This document shows, piece after piece, positions 33,400-42,129 of a stretch of DNA of 64,000 nucleotides. Under the pieces are notes generated by a model. That model saw only the letters and a list, made by a program, of their open reading frames with translations, did no database searches and was not told where the DNA came from. Both the position numbers and the translations under genes were made by a program. The DNA lies in assembly GCF_009765905.1 (NCBI RefSeq), contig NZ_LMUO01000009.1, forward strand, positions 163,941 to 227,940. Direction: 5' to 3'. Each line of letters starts with the position of its first letter. The stretch's first letter is position 1. The stretch is from Mucilaginibacter sp. L196. GTDB lineage: Bacteria; Bacteroidota; Bacteroidia; Sphingobacteriales; Sphingobacteriaceae.

Positions 33400-34938
33400 T
33401 TATTTCAACCTTTCCAAAATCTCCTTAGCATCCAATTTCTCCTGCAAACCGCTTTCCATATCTTTAAAAGCTAACAAACCGCTTTGCATTTCATCGCTGC
33501 CAATTAATATGGTGTAGGGGATATGCTTGTTATTGGCGTACTCCATTTGCTTTTTGATTTTTGCTCCTGCGGGATAAAGTTCCGCATTGATATTATGCTG
33601 GCGCAGACTGTGCAATAACGGCAAAGCATATTTTTCGCCATCACTGTCGAAACAGCAGATCAGCACCTTGGTAGTTTGATTGGTATCAGCAGGGAAGAGG
33701 TTTAGCTCATCCATCACATCGTAAATACGATCGGCACCAAAAGAGATACCAACGCCGGTCAGGTCTTTTAAACCGAACATACCGGTCAAATCATCATACC
33801 TACCGCCGCCGCCGATGCTGCCCATGGCAACCTCATTAGTCTTAACCTCGAATATGGCGCCAGTGTAGTAGTTTAAGCCACGTGCGAGTGTAATATCCAG
33901 CTCCAGGGTGGCGTTTTGTAGTTTACAGCTATCGATATAGGTAAATACGGTTTCAATTTCATCACAACCTTTTAAACCCGTTGCCGAATCTTTCAAAGCA
34001 TCGCGTAAGCTTTCCAGTTTAATGCTGTTCGATCCTTCCAGTAGAATAACCGGTTTTAGTTTTTCAATATCTTCAGCGCTAAAGCCTTTTTCTAATAGCT
34101 CTTTTATTACACCGTCTAAGCCTATTTTATCCAGCTTATCAATGGCAACAGTTAAGTCGATGATATTATCTGCCTTGCCAATCACCTCGGCAATACCTGA
34201 TAATATTTTGCGGTTGTTGATTTTTATGGTGAAATCTTTTAATCCCAGCTTACTTAAGGCCTCATCATAGATCATAATAAACTCCGCCTCGTTCAATAAC
34301 GATGGCGAACCTACCACATCTGCATCGCATTGATAAAACTCACGGTAACGGCCACGTTGAGGCCTGTCGGCACGCCAAACCGGCTGCACCTGGAAACGCT
34401 TGAACGGGAAGGTGATCTCATTCTGATGCATCACCACGTACCGGGCGAATGGAACAGTTAAATCGTAACGGAGGGCTTTTTCTGAGATTTGAGAAACTAA
34501 TTTTTTTGAGGTCAAAGATTCTTTAATAAAAGAAAATAGTTGTTGCTCAACCTTGATCTGATCTTGTTTGACCTCGTTCATCTGGGATTTCAATTCGTCA
34601 CTTGCAGTATCAATAATTGAATCCGCCTTTTTTAGACGTTCTCGTTGATCAATTGTTATATCTATTAATTCGGGTAATCTTTCTACAAGTGTTTTAATAG
34701 CTTCTGTTTTTTCAAAGAACTCTCCACTATCTAAAATCTTAAATATCAATTTATCACCCTCATCACCATACTTCCCGATTAAAGTAGATGAATTTTCCAT
34801 CGCAGGTGTTTCTATTTGCTGATAGCCATATTTGCGGAAAACGCTTTTAATCGTATCAAAAATAAAATTGCGCCTCACCATTTCGGTGGGTGAAAAATCG
34901 CGGGTGCCTTTGGGGGTTGATGGTTTGATGGATGCCAT
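33400..34938 (-). CDS. hisS: Histidine-tRNA ligase with an extra internal segment
   Basis: A 512-residue class II aminoacyl-tRNA synthetase. ATG 34938 (MASIKPSTPKGTRDFSP) is the family start. Motif 1 region ETPAMENSSTL; motif 2 FKRFQVQPVWRADRPQRGRYREFYQCDAD; HisRS signatures LARGLNYYTGAIFEVK and GGGGRYDDL; C-terminal anticodon domain from about 420. Residues about 73-148 (between DKLIFKILDSG and ISEKALRYDLTVPFAR) are a highly charged, helical, coiled-coil-like stretch that is much longer than I expect at this point, making the protein some 50-60 residues longer than usual. Confidence 0.94.
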   Translation of the reverse strand: MASIKPSTPKGTRDFSPTEMVRRNFIFDTIKSVFRKYGYQQIETPAMENSSTLIGKYGDEGDKLIFKILDSGEFFEKTEAIKTLVERLPELIDITIDQRERLKKADSIIDTASDELKSQMNEVKQDQIKVEQQLFSFIKESLTSKKLVSQISEKALRYDLTVPFARYVVMHQNEITFPFKRFQVQPVWRADRPQRGRYREFYQCDADVVGSPSLLNEAEFIMIYDEALSKLGLKDFTIKINNRKILSGIAEVIGKADNIIDLTVAIDKLDKIGLDGVIKELLEKGFSAEDIEKLKPVILLEGSNSIKLESLRDALKDSATGLKGCDEIETVFTYIDSCKLQNATLELDITLARGLNYYTGAIFEVKTNEVAMGSIGGGGRYDDLTGMFGLKDLTGVGISFGADRIYDVMDELNLFPADTNQTTKVLICCFDSDGEKYALPLLHSLRQHNINAELYPAGAKIKKQMEYANNKHIPYTILIGSDEMQSGLLAFKDMESGLQEKLDAKEILERLK

Positions 34939-34961
34939 GCGGCAAATGTACAAAAAAGGTA

Positions 34962-35034
34962 GCCCCACCCAAACCCTCCCCTGAAGGGAGGGCTTAAAAA
35001 AAGTCTCCCCTACCGGGGGCGATTTAGAGGGGGC
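34962..35034. repeat. GC-rich element R2
   Basis: AGCCCCACCC...GGGAGGGCTT...AGTCTCCCC...GATTTAGAGGGGGCT. It lies between the divergent hisS and GNAT genes and is an inverted partner of the element at 35568-35652. Confidence 0.7.
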
Positions 35035-35054
35035 TTTTTATTATTTTTACCCCC

Positions 35055-35558
35055 ATGCATATCATCACCCAAACACCCCGCCTCATCATCCGCGAGTTTT
35101 TACCGGACGAACAGGAAACCTACCTCCATCATTTTACAGATGAGGAGGTTTGTCTCTATTTACCCAAACGCACTACGGATGAGCGTATAAACATTTTTCA
35201 AACAGCATTAGCCAACTATGCAAATACCAAACAAGCTGGCATTTGGGGCATGTTTAACAAACAGACTGGTGAGTTTATCGGCAGCTGTCTCCTAAGGCCT
35301 TTTAATGGAGATGATAAAATCTTAGAAGTGGGTTATAGCATGGATAAAAAATACTGGGGACAAGGCATCGGCACTGAAATGACTGAAGCCATGATAGCAC
35401 ACGGCTTTTTGGATACCAATGTTGATGAAATAGTTGGCGTAACTGTATTAGAAAACATCGGCTCGCAACGTGTGTTAGAGAAAGCAGGCCTTAAACGAGC
35501 CGACAACTTCGTCAGGGATGGGTTGGAATTGGCTTTTTTTAGAAAAGCGAGAGGGTAG
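35055..35558 (+). CDS. GNAT-family N-acetyltransferase (RimJ/RimL-like)
   Basis: A 167-residue acetyltransferase. TPRLIIREFLPDEQETYLHHFTDEEV is the N-terminal pattern of the RimJ/RimL-type Acetyltransf_3 group, LEVGYSMDKKYWGQGIGTEMTEAMIAHGF carries the acetyl-CoA loop (Q/RxxGxG/A), and NIGSQRVLEKAGLKR is the usual C-terminal motif. Substrate unknown (protein N-terminus or small amine). Inverted GC-rich repeats border the gene on both sides. Confidence 0.88.
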   Translation: MHIITQTPRLIIREFLPDEQETYLHHFTDEEVCLYLPKRTTDERINIFQTALANYANTKQAGIWGMFNKQTGEFIGSCLLRPFNGDDKILEVGYSMDKKYWGQGIGTEMTEAMIAHGFLDTNVDEIVGVTVLENIGSQRVLEKAGLKRADNFVRDGLELAFFRKARG

Positions 35559-35567
35559 TTTAATTTA

Positions 35568-35652
35568 GCCACCTCTAAATCTCCCCCGGAAGGGGAGATT
35601 TTAAATTATCCTTTCTTAAAGCCCTCCCTTCCGGGGAGGGTTGGGTGGGGCT
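35568..35652. repeat. GC-rich element R3, inverted relative to R2
   Basis: AGCCACCTCTAAATCTCCCCC...GGGGAGATT...GCCCTCCCTTCCGGGGAGGGTTGGGTGGGGCT. The reverse complement repeats the block order of R1 and R2. Confidence 0.7.
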
Positions 35653-35871
35653 ATAAAAACATTTTGGGGTTTAACAGATTTTTTGGCGCCTAAACCCCTC
35701 CCTGTCACTTCACCTCCAACCGCACCCCTCGAACTAAGCGCCAAGTTCGCTCCTATACTGACAAAACAGTGTCAGCATTTATTCCATCTCATTTTCCGAA
35801 ATTTGAATGTACCGGTACTTCCGCTCTTGCGAAAGAGCAATTGCCGTTCTTTGAATTAACGAAATAATCAC
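35653..35871. other. Intergenic DNA with small hairpins
   Basis: No convincing gene. A 72-codon frame covers much of it but is rich in Pro/Leu and has no family features. Small dyads CTGACA/TGTCAG (about 35757-35775) and GCTCTT/AAGAGC (about 35823-35838) are present. Possibly a decayed element. Confidence 0.4.
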
Positions 35872-36315
35872 TTATCTGTCATCGTGCAATTCCTTAACGA
35901 TCTTTTTGCAACCATCCTCAATCAAATCAAAAACAGGCGCAAATTGGGTATCGTCATAATAAGGGTCGGGGACTTCTTTATTGCCTAATAGCAGCTTTAC
36001 TTTGCCGGCGGCTTGCTTATTAGGGGCCATGGCCAGCACATCAGCTAAATTATTTCTGTCCATCACATAAATGTGATCAAAGTCCTCAAAGTCACTTAAT
36101 CTAAACTGGCGACATTTCTGGTGACCGATAGGCACGCCACGAACATCGGCTACGCGGGTCGAGCGCCTGTCTGGCCCCTGGCCAACATGCCAGTTGCCTG
36201 TCCCTGCCGAATCAATCTCCCAACCTAAGTGGTTTTTATCCGACAGATCCTGCATAATCCCCTCCGCCAGTGGCGAACGGCAAATATTACCCAGACAAAC
36301 CATTAGTATTTTCAT
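35872..36315 (-). CDS. Low-molecular-weight protein tyrosine phosphatase
   Basis: A 147-residue cysteine phosphatase. The P-loop C7-LGNIC-R13-S is complete (VCLGNICRSPLAEG), and VPDPYYDD supplies the general-acid Asp. VRGVPIGHQKCRQFR and YVMDRNN are further family blocks. In bacteria these enzymes act on tyrosine kinases of polysaccharide export or on arsenate-like substrates; the neighbours give no hint. Confidence 0.93.
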   Translation of the reverse strand: MKILMVCLGNICRSPLAEGIMQDLSDKNHLGWEIDSAGTGNWHVGQGPDRRSTRVADVRGVPIGHQKCRQFRLSDFEDFDHIYVMDRNNLADVLAMAPNKQAAGKVKLLLGNKEVPDPYYDDTQFAPVFDLIEDGCKKIVKELHDDR

Positions 36316-36338
36316 TGTGTAGAAGTGGTGAAAGGTTA

Positions 36339-36415
36339 AAGGAAAAAGGCGAAAGGAAAAAGGTGAAAGGAAAATGGGATTGACCTTTCACCTTTTTCCT
36401 TTCGCCTTTTTCCTT
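36339..36415. repeat. Perfect 32-bp inverted repeat, purine/pyrimidine-asymmetric
   Basis: Arms 36339-36370 and 36384-36415 are exact reverse complements with a 13-base spacer. The left arm is almost all purine and itself iterates AAAGG words (AAGGAAAAAGGCG then AAAGGAAAAAGGTG). On the minus strand it directly follows the S1/P1 nuclease stop and is followed by a T/A run, so it can act as a strong terminator; a partly matching AAAGGTTAAAGG flank at 36331 suggests the repeat grew by word duplication. Confidence 0.85.
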
Positions 36416-36421
36416 AAAAAA

Positions 36422-37219
36422 CTATCCAAATATCTGGTTCAATAACCCTGCTAACCTAACACCCGCTTTAAGCAATTGACGGTTCAGGGTATCAATGTGG
36501 TTAAAGTTGTATCTGTAGCTCAGGTTATCGCCTTGTTTAGTATCAACATACAATTTTTCAGCTATCTGGTTCGATTCAAACAACCATTGGCTTATCGGTG
36601 CGCTTTGCAATTCTTTAACCTCCGCAGGCGTGGTGAAATTAATGGCTGTTGCATACTCCGTGTAGCTTAACTGCTGGTAGTCTATCAATTGCGAATCCCA
36701 AACCGAATGCAGGTTACTTGGCGCGTTAAACCAGGTTACTTTAAAATCGTTACCGCCTTTATCATCAGCATGGGCAACGTGCATGGGCTGGTGTATGTCC
36801 TCGGTAATGTGTATCAGCATACGCAGATCAAGCAATTTATCTTTTGGCGACAAGCTACCTCTTTTCTTCAATTCACCTATCAGGTAATTCAATTTGGTGT
36901 AGGCATCAACATTGGTATCCTGTTTCAAAAATATAACCAACTCCGGGTAGGTATATAGTTTGTTCAGATCAACATAATGCCATGATGATAAATAACTAAA
37001 AGCGGGATCAGATTTGATATAATCAGCCCAGTTGCTGGCTAAAGCAATCGACTCATGACCCAAAATAGCATGTACCGCAGCACGTGCTTTTGGTGTTAAA
37101 TAGCTTTCGGCAATTTGCCCGCAAACACGGTGACCAATAGTGCCCCATGCCATGCTTTGCATTGGCGCATAAAGCAGTGCCGCGCCAATAAGTACTTTTT
37201 TAAAGAATGTTGTTTTCAT
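36422..37219 (-). CDS. S1/P1-type zinc nuclease
   Basis: A 265-residue exported trinuclear-zinc phosphodiesterase. The leader ends MQSMA, leaving W25 as the mature N-terminus (WGTIGHRVCGQIAE); in nuclease P1 the N-terminal Trp itself binds zinc, with the following His (H30 here). Further ligands lie in WADYIKSD, SSWHYVDL, LIHITEDIHQPMHVAHADDKGGND and NLHSVWDSQL. It degrades single-stranded nucleic acid or 3'-nucleotides outside the cytosol, probably for phosphate and nucleoside scavenging. Confidence 0.93.
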   Translation of the reverse strand: MKTTFFKKVLIGAALLYAPMQSMAWGTIGHRVCGQIAESYLTPKARAAVHAILGHESIALASNWADYIKSDPAFSYLSSWHYVDLNKLYTYPELVIFLKQDTNVDAYTKLNYLIGELKKRGSLSPKDKLLDLRMLIHITEDIHQPMHVAHADDKGGNDFKVTWFNAPSNLHSVWDSQLIDYQQLSYTEYATAINFTTPAEVKELQSAPISQWLFESNQIAEKLYVDTKQGDNLSYRYNFNHIDTLNRQLLKAGVRLAGLLNQIFG

Positions 37220-37223
37220 TTGC

Positions 37224-37727
37224 TTAAAGTGGTTTTACAATACAAATAGTTCTTTTTATTAATCGTGCCGTGATAGGAATAACAGCCGATGTGCTTGAAA
37301 ATTGATAAACAGAATCGGTTTTTTTGGTGATCTTAAACACTTCCTCATACATCCCGAAACGGAAGCAATCGGGCTTTTCTTTCAGTGTAAAATCAGGGTT
37401 GCAAAACTCGCCCTTTAAAAAAAGGGAGTCGTTCCGCTGGCCGTAGTTGCCTTTGGTGTATTCGGCCCAATGGCCTGCTTTCATGCAGCTATCGGCACCG
37501 TAGTTTACTTTGGTGAATGTTTTTATCGATACAAAAAAAGAGTCGCAGGTAAACTTAAAATGGTACAGCGAGTACGTCAGCAGTTTTTTCTGCATCGGTA
37601 CTGAATCCTGCTGCCATTCGCCTTGAAATTCTTTCACGCCCGGTTTTTGCATATTGGGGTTCATCCAGCAGGAGCCGAGGAATAAGGTTATTGTTAAAAG
37701 AAGAAGGGCGAAAGTCAGTTTTTGCAT
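37224..37727 (-). CDS. Predicted lipoprotein of unknown function
   Basis: A 167-residue lipoprotein (lipobox LGSC, Cys20). The body (GVKEFQGEWQQDS, YHFKFTCDSFFVSIKT, KGNYGQRNDSLFLKGEF) has beta-rich strands that resemble lipocalin-like small lipoproteins, with conserved-looking cysteines (CDSFF, DSCMKAGHW, EFCNPDF, PDCFRFG). I do not recognise the family. It is 4 bases from the nuclease gene, so the two are probably one operon. Confidence 0.65.
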   Translation of the reverse strand: MQKLTFALLLLTITLFLGSCWMNPNMQKPGVKEFQGEWQQDSVPMQKKLLTYSLYHFKFTCDSFFVSIKTFTKVNYGADSCMKAGHWAEYTKGNYGQRNDSLFLKGEFCNPDFTLKEKPDCFRFGMYEEVFKITKKTDSVYQFSSTSAVIPITARLIKRTICIVKPL

Positions 37728-37762
37728 TTAGTTATCTTTTTGTCACGCTGAGTCGAGTACTA

Positions 37763-37792
37763 GACTTATGAAGTTTTAAAACTTCGTAAGTC
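37763..37792. repeat. A/T-rich hairpin
   Basis: GACTTATGAAGTTTT pairs with AAAACTTCGTAAGTC with one mismatch and no loop. It lies just before a REP-like element, between fumC and the lipoprotein gene. Confidence 0.6.
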
Positions 37793-37802
37793 TTAACTCT
37801 TT

Positions 37803-37887
37803 GTCATTCTGAACGGAGTGAAGAATCCATCCGTTATACATAGCGCTGATGCATTGTTTACAGATCCTTCACTCCGTTCAGAATGAC
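37803..37887. repeat. REP-like palindrome downstream of fumC
   Basis: GTCATTCTGAACGGAGTGAAG at the left pairs with CTTCACTCCGTTCAGAATGAC at the right over 20 bases. It starts the 3' flank of fumC (minus strand) and could terminate it. Confidence 0.72.
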
Positions 37888-37903
37888 AATTTTTATTGGG
37901 GAA

Positions 37904-39301
37904 CTATTTTAAGCTACCAATCATATCCTCCGGTCTAACCCATTGGTCAAACTGCTCGTTAGTTACCAGGCCAAGGCCTATAGCTGCTTCACGTAATGAA
38001 AGGTTTTCCTTCAACGCTTTTTTGGCAATTTTAGCGGCATTTTCATAACCGATGTGCGGGTTTAACGCGGTAACCAGCATTAACGAGTTTTCCAGATGTT
38101 TTTTGATACCGGCATAGTTTGGCTGGATACCGTTAGCGCAATGATCATTAAATGATACGCATGCATCACCAATTAAACGCGCCGACTGTAAAAAATTGGC
38201 TGCCATAACCGGTTTAAATACATTCAACTCATAATGGCCATTGCTGCCCGCTATTGAAATAGTAACATCGTTACCCATAACCTGTGCCGCTACCATGGTA
38301 ACCGCCTCGTTTTGGGTTGGGTTAACTTTGCCTGGCATTATGGATGATCCCGGCTCGTTATCCGGAATATGGATCTCACCTATACCTGAACGCGGACCAG
38401 AAGCCAGCATCCTGATATCGTTAGCAATCTTCATTAATGATACCGCGATCTGTTTTAAAGCACCATGGCTCTCTACAATAGCATCATGCGCAGCCAAAGC
38501 TTCAAATTTATTTTCCGCGGTGCGGAATGGAAGACCGGTAAATTGAGCAATGTACTCAGCAACCTTAACATCATAACCTTTTGGGGTGTTGATGCCGGTA
38601 CCAACAGCAGTACCGCCAAGCGCCAGTTCAGATAAGTGATCTAACGTATTGCGCAAAGCTTTTAAGCCGTGGTTCAATTGCGATACATAGCCCGAAAATT
38701 CCTGACCTAAAGTCAACGGCGTAGCATCCATTAAGTGGGTACGGCCAATTTTAACAACACTTTTAAATTCTTCTGATTTCGCTTTTAGTGTATCACGCAA
38801 TTTCTCAATCCCCGGGATGGTAACATCAATCACCATTTTGTATGCCGCGATATGCATAGCTGTTGGGTAAGTATCGTTTGATGATTGTGATTTGTTCACG
38901 TCATCATTCGGGTGGATAAAGGTTTTGCCTTCGCCCAGTTTATTTCCTTGTAAAACATGTGAGCGGTTAGCAATAACCTCGTTCACATTCATGTTTGATT
39001 GCGTGCCTGAGCCTGTTTGCCAAATTACCAACGGAAATTCCGCGGCTAAGCTACCTGCTAATATCTCATCACAAACCTGAGCGATCAGGTCGCGTTTGTC
39101 GGCAGGCAATACGCCGCAATCGGTATTGGTATAAGCTGCTGCTTTCTTTAAATAAGCAAAGGCGGCAATAATTTCTTTAGGCATTGATGCTTCCGGGCCG
39201 ATCTTAAAGTTATTACGTGATCTTTCGGTTTGCGCACCCCAGTATTTGTCGGCAGGTACCTGTACCTCGCCCATGGTATCATGTTCAGTTCTGAAACTCA
39301 T
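37904..39301 (-). CDS. fumC: Class II fumarate hydratase
   Basis: A 465-residue TCA-cycle enzyme interconverting fumarate and malate. [29 protein letters not shown] and the signature loop [15 protein letters not shown] (catalytic Ser) are present, with [10 protein letters not shown] and [16 protein letters not shown]. Length and motifs match FumC rather than aspartase, since [14 protein letters not shown] and the AVGTGIN loop are of the fumarase type. Stand-alone gene. Confidence 0.95.
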   Translation of the reverse strand: MSFRTEHDTMGEVQVPADKYWGAQTERSRNNFKIGPEASMPKEIIAAFAYLKKAAAYTNTDCGVLPADKRDLIAQVCDEILAGSLAAEFPLVIWQTGSGTQSNMNVNEVIANRSHVLQGNKLGEGKTFIHPNDDVNKSQSSNDTYPTAMHIAAYKMVIDVTIPGIEKLRDTLKAKSEEFKSVVKIGRTHLMDATPLTLGQEFSGYVSQLNHGLKALRNTLDHLSELALGGTAVGTGINTPKGYDVKVAEYIAQFTGLPFRTAENKFEALAAHDAIVESHGALKQIAVSLMKIANDIRMLASGPRSGIGEIHIPDNEPGSSIMPGKVNPTQNEAVTMVAAQVMGNDVTISIAGSNGHYELNVFKPVMAANFLQSARLIGDACVSFNDHCANGIQPNYAGIKKHLENSLMLVTALNPHIGYENAAKIAKKALKENLSLREAAIGLGLVTNEQFDQWVRPEDMIGSLK

Positions 39302-39426
39302 TGTATTATATTTTGCTGCGCAAAGTTATGTTTTATATGGAGGATATAAACTGAAAAGGGTAATCTTTTTGGTACAAAAAACTAATCCTTATTGGCGATG
39401 TTTAATGATTTAACAATCCGTTAACC

Positions 39427-39663
39427 ATGCCCAAATACAACATCATATACACCACCCCACATCACGATCATTACCTGTGGAATGGTACTTCGCTCAATAA
39501 GTTGGAAAAATCCGGAGAGGAAAACCTGATGTTCAGCGGAAAAGCATTTAAAGCAGAAGAGCTTGCAGATGCGATAGCCAATTGCAAAAAAGCTATAGCG
39601 CGATCATTCCCTAAAGATGACAACCCCGAAATTAAAAGCGTACCAATACCTGTATCCGATTAA
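39427..39663 (+). CDS. Small protein of unknown function
   Basis: A 78-residue soluble protein I do not recognise (YTTPHHDHYLWNGTSLNKLEKSGEENLMFSG). The His-rich start could bind metal. Codon use looks normal. The stop abuts the stop of the convergent lipoprotein gene. Confidence 0.5.
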   Translation: MPKYNIIYTTPHHDHYLWNGTSLNKLEKSGEENLMFSGKAFKAEELADAIANCKKAIARSFPKDDNPEIKSVPIPVSD

Positions 39664-40074
39664 TTACTTTATCGGGTTATAGTTTCTTTGCCTGCGCCAA
39701 ACCACAAGCGGGATGTATTTTGCTTTTTTAGTATCTAAATAGTAAATTTTGTTGGTTTGGGGATATACAATAAAGCTAAACCAAGTATCACCGGGGGGAT
39801 TGGAGTACTCAGAAACCTTTACCGAATAAAAACTTTGCGAAGCTGAAGGCCTGCCGGTAATGTAGGCTACGAGGTGCTTTTTACCATGTGAGTTTTTCTT
39901 ATCCAATGCATTGGCTTTTATAACCTCGGGTAAATTGTTAATGGTTGTGATAACCTCGGCTTCTGTTTGTGGCTGTGGATCGTATTCTACCGGTTTCTTT
40001 ACCGCGCACGAAACCGCTAGAATCATAACAACAATTAGCGGAAAGTATAGTTTAACTCGATTAAATAAACCCAT
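39664..40074 (-). CDS. Predicted lipoprotein of unknown function
   Basis: A 136-residue protein with a leader ending AVSC (Cys23 lipobox). The C-terminal half (TWFSFIVYPQTNKIYYLDTKKAKYIPLVVWRRQ) is beta-rich and ends in basic and aromatic residues. No family recognised. Confidence 0.6.
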   Translation of the reverse strand: MGLFNRVKLYFPLIVVMILAVSCAVKKPVEYDPQPQTEAEVITTINNLPEVIKANALDKKNSHGKKHLVAYITGRPSASQSFYSVKVSEYSNPPGDTWFSFIVYPQTNKIYYLDTKKAKYIPLVVWRRQRNYNPIK

Positions 40075-40210
40075 AATTAATATTTTCTATTCATTATACA
40101 GTCAAAACCAAAAATCGTTCATAATATTATCCAAATGTTTAAAACTTAAAATAGTTAGCGATTGTATAATTTCTGAATTTCGCCATCGTTAAAGTGATTG
40201 ACTGCTGCTT

Positions 40211-41428
40211 ATGATATTATACAAAAACATTCTTACTATTTCTCTCTCGTTGCTATGTTTAGCTTCTTGTTCTCAAGATAAAAAAGACAAATCCGGGGTC
40301 TCCTCCACACCCGATGTCGGCAAGCCTTTCGACTCCAAACAATACCTGCAGTACGATCCTAAAAAAGCCGACAAAAAGATCGACGCGTTTATGAAACACC
40401 TACACCAGGTGGCAAACTTCAACGGCAATGTGCTGGTAGCAAAAAAAGGTAAAATAATTTATGAAGGCAGCTTCGGCTGGGCTGATTATCCTAACCAGCA
40501 TGCTTTAGATATTAACTCCAAATTTCAATTGGCATCGGTAACAAAAACCATCACCTCGACGGCTATTTTACAGCTAATGGAGCGTGGGAAGCTAAAACTG
40601 AACCAGGATGTACGCGATTTCTTCCCGAATTTCCCATATGCGGGTGTTACTATAAAGTTGTTGCTTACCCATCGTTCGGGCATGATGAACTATGTATATT
40701 TTGTTGATGACGTGTACCGTGCTGAGCACCGCGACCAGCACAAGGGTATCACCAACCAACAAACCATGGATATGATCGCCCAATACAAACCGGCTCCTTT
40801 TAACAAACCCGATAAACGCTTTCTGTACAACAACTCCAACTTTATGGTGTTGGGCTCGATAATAGAAAAAGTAACAGGCATGAGTTATGCCGAATATGTG
40901 AAACAAAATATTTTCACCCCTGCGGGGATGGCGAATACCGCAGTATACTCAAAAGCAGTATATGACAAAATCCCAACCTTTGTGCTGGGGCATGATCGTA
41001 ATAGCTGGAAATATTCGGTAGCACCAAACTTTTTGGATGGCCCGGTTGGCGCATATGGTGTTTACAGTACCGTTGCCGATCTGTTTTTGTTCGATAGAGC
41101 ATTAAGAGCCGGCCGCTTGCTTAAACCAGCAACCCAGGATTCTGCCTATACCGATCGTAACCCAATGATCCACGGGCACTTTAACTATGGCTATGGCTGG
41201 CGGTTATTTGAGGCTCCCGGACAAAAAGTGGTTTATCATACCGGCTGGTGGCATGGTTTCAGGCACATATTTTTGCGTGATATGAAAAATGATGTAACCA
41301 TAGTATTGCTTGGCAATATGGCCAATGGCAGCTTACTGCATTTAGATGATCTGTTTAAATTGACCGGTATGCCGATAGTTCGTAAAAGCGCTTATACGGG
41401 TAATGGCGAAACAGAAGAGGACCAGTAA
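40211..41428 (+). CDS. Class C beta-lactamase-like serine hydrolase lipoprotein
   Basis: A 405-residue lipoprotein (Cys20 in LASC). The beta-lactamase/transpeptidase fold spans about 60-385: S109-V-T-K112 (LASVTKTITS) gives the nucleophile and base, YNNSNF is the Y-x-N box, and HTGWWHGF replaces the KTG triad. The family covers beta-lactamases, DD-peptidases and esterases; anchoring in the envelope and the HTG triad make a peptidase or esterase more likely than a classical AmpC. Confidence 0.9.
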   Translation: MILYKNILTISLSLLCLASCSQDKKDKSGVSSTPDVGKPFDSKQYLQYDPKKADKKIDAFMKHLHQVANFNGNVLVAKKGKIIYEGSFGWADYPNQHALDINSKFQLASVTKTITSTAILQLMERGKLKLNQDVRDFFPNFPYAGVTIKLLLTHRSGMMNYVYFVDDVYRAEHRDQHKGITNQQTMDMIAQYKPAPFNKPDKRFLYNNSNFMVLGSIIEKVTGMSYAEYVKQNIFTPAGMANTAVYSKAVYDKIPTFVLGHDRNSWKYSVAPNFLDGPVGAYGVYSTVADLFLFDRALRAGRLLKPATQDSAYTDRNPMIHGHFNYGYGWRLFEAPGQKVVYHTGWWHGFRHIFLRDMKNDVTIVLLGNMANGSLLHLDDLFKLTGMPIVRKSAYTGNGETEEDQ

Positions 41429-41434
41429 TTTTTA

Positions 41435-41522
41435 GTTGATTGGTGAATTGTTGAGTAGGTGAGTGGTTTAACGCTCAAACTATTGCATTTTTACCTTGTT
41501 AAGTAACCAATCAACCACTCAC
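41435..41522. repeat. Word-iterated inverted repeat before ybaB
   Basis: GTTGATTGGT (41435-41444) returns inverted at 41506-41515, and GTGAGTGGTT (41459-41468) returns inverted at 41513-41522, with further GTTGA/TCAAC words nearby. The arms overlap in order rather than nesting, so no single long stem forms. Confidence 0.55.
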
Positions 41523-41545
41523 TAAATCAACTTAATCAACCAAAT

Positions 41546-41851
41546 ATGTTTGATAAAATAATGGAAGCCCAGCAAAAGGCTGGTGAAGTAAAAAAGCGCC
41601 TGGACGCCATAACCGTAACCGGCACTGCCGAAGGTGGTAAGATAACCGTAAATGCCAACGCCAATAAAGTAATTCAATCCATCAATATCGATGAAAATTT
41701 TTTTGTTGATGCCGATAAAGAAGAATTGGAAGAACTGCTTTTAATAGCCATAAACAAAGCTATGGAACAAGCCGAAAACGTAAGCCAAAGCGAAATGGCA
41801 GCCATGACTCAACCAATGTTTGGTGGCTTAGGCGGATTGTTCGGAAAGTAA
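41546..41851 (+). CDS. YbaB/EbfC nucleoid-associated protein
   Basis: A 101-residue DNA-binding dimer. MFDKIMEAQQKAGEVKKRLDAITVTGTAEGGKITVNANANKVIQSINID and the EELEELLLIAINKAMEQAENVSQSEM helix are the family pattern; the tail MFGGLGGLFGK is short. Usually linked to dnaX-recR, but not here. Confidence 0.9.
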   Translation: MFDKIMEAQQKAGEVKKRLDAITVTGTAEGGKITVNANANKVIQSINIDENFFVDADKEELEELLLIAINKAMEQAENVSQSEMAAMTQPMFGGLGGLFGK

Positions 41852-41932
41852 TAAAAAGCCGGGGGCAGTGCGATTCCTTCCCCGGGGAAGGAGGAAGCGG
41901 TTTATTAAAGCGATGAAACCCTTCACCCGCAT

Positions 41933-42022
41933 CAAGTCGGGATCTCACTAGCCTCAACACAGCATGCAAAGGCGACAATGCATGCTGTAGAAGACTTCTC
42001 CTCGTACCTCGTCGAAATGACA
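41933..42022. repeat. Degenerate REP-like element
   Basis: The right arm GAAGACTTCTCCTCGTACCT CGTCGAAATGAC is close to the dinD-flanking elements; the left arm is decayed, and a GCATGC-containing dyad (CAGCATGCA/TGCATGCTG) lies in the middle. Confidence 0.5.
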
Positions 42023-42129
42023 AGAGCATTCGAAACAACAAGATAAAAGTAAAAGTTTGGTCATTAAACTCCACTTTAAGAAAACTTATACCACGGCTTC
42101 TTACTTTTATCATAAACACATCAAACATC

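Noticed and set aside
35641..35859. 72-codon frame rich in Pro and Leu
   Set aside because: Starts inside a repeat element, codon use is unlike its neighbours and no family features are seen.
37904..39301. FumC as aspartase
   Set aside because: Motif spacing and the [11 protein letters not shown] loop are shared, but the length and N-terminal blocks favour fumarate hydratase.
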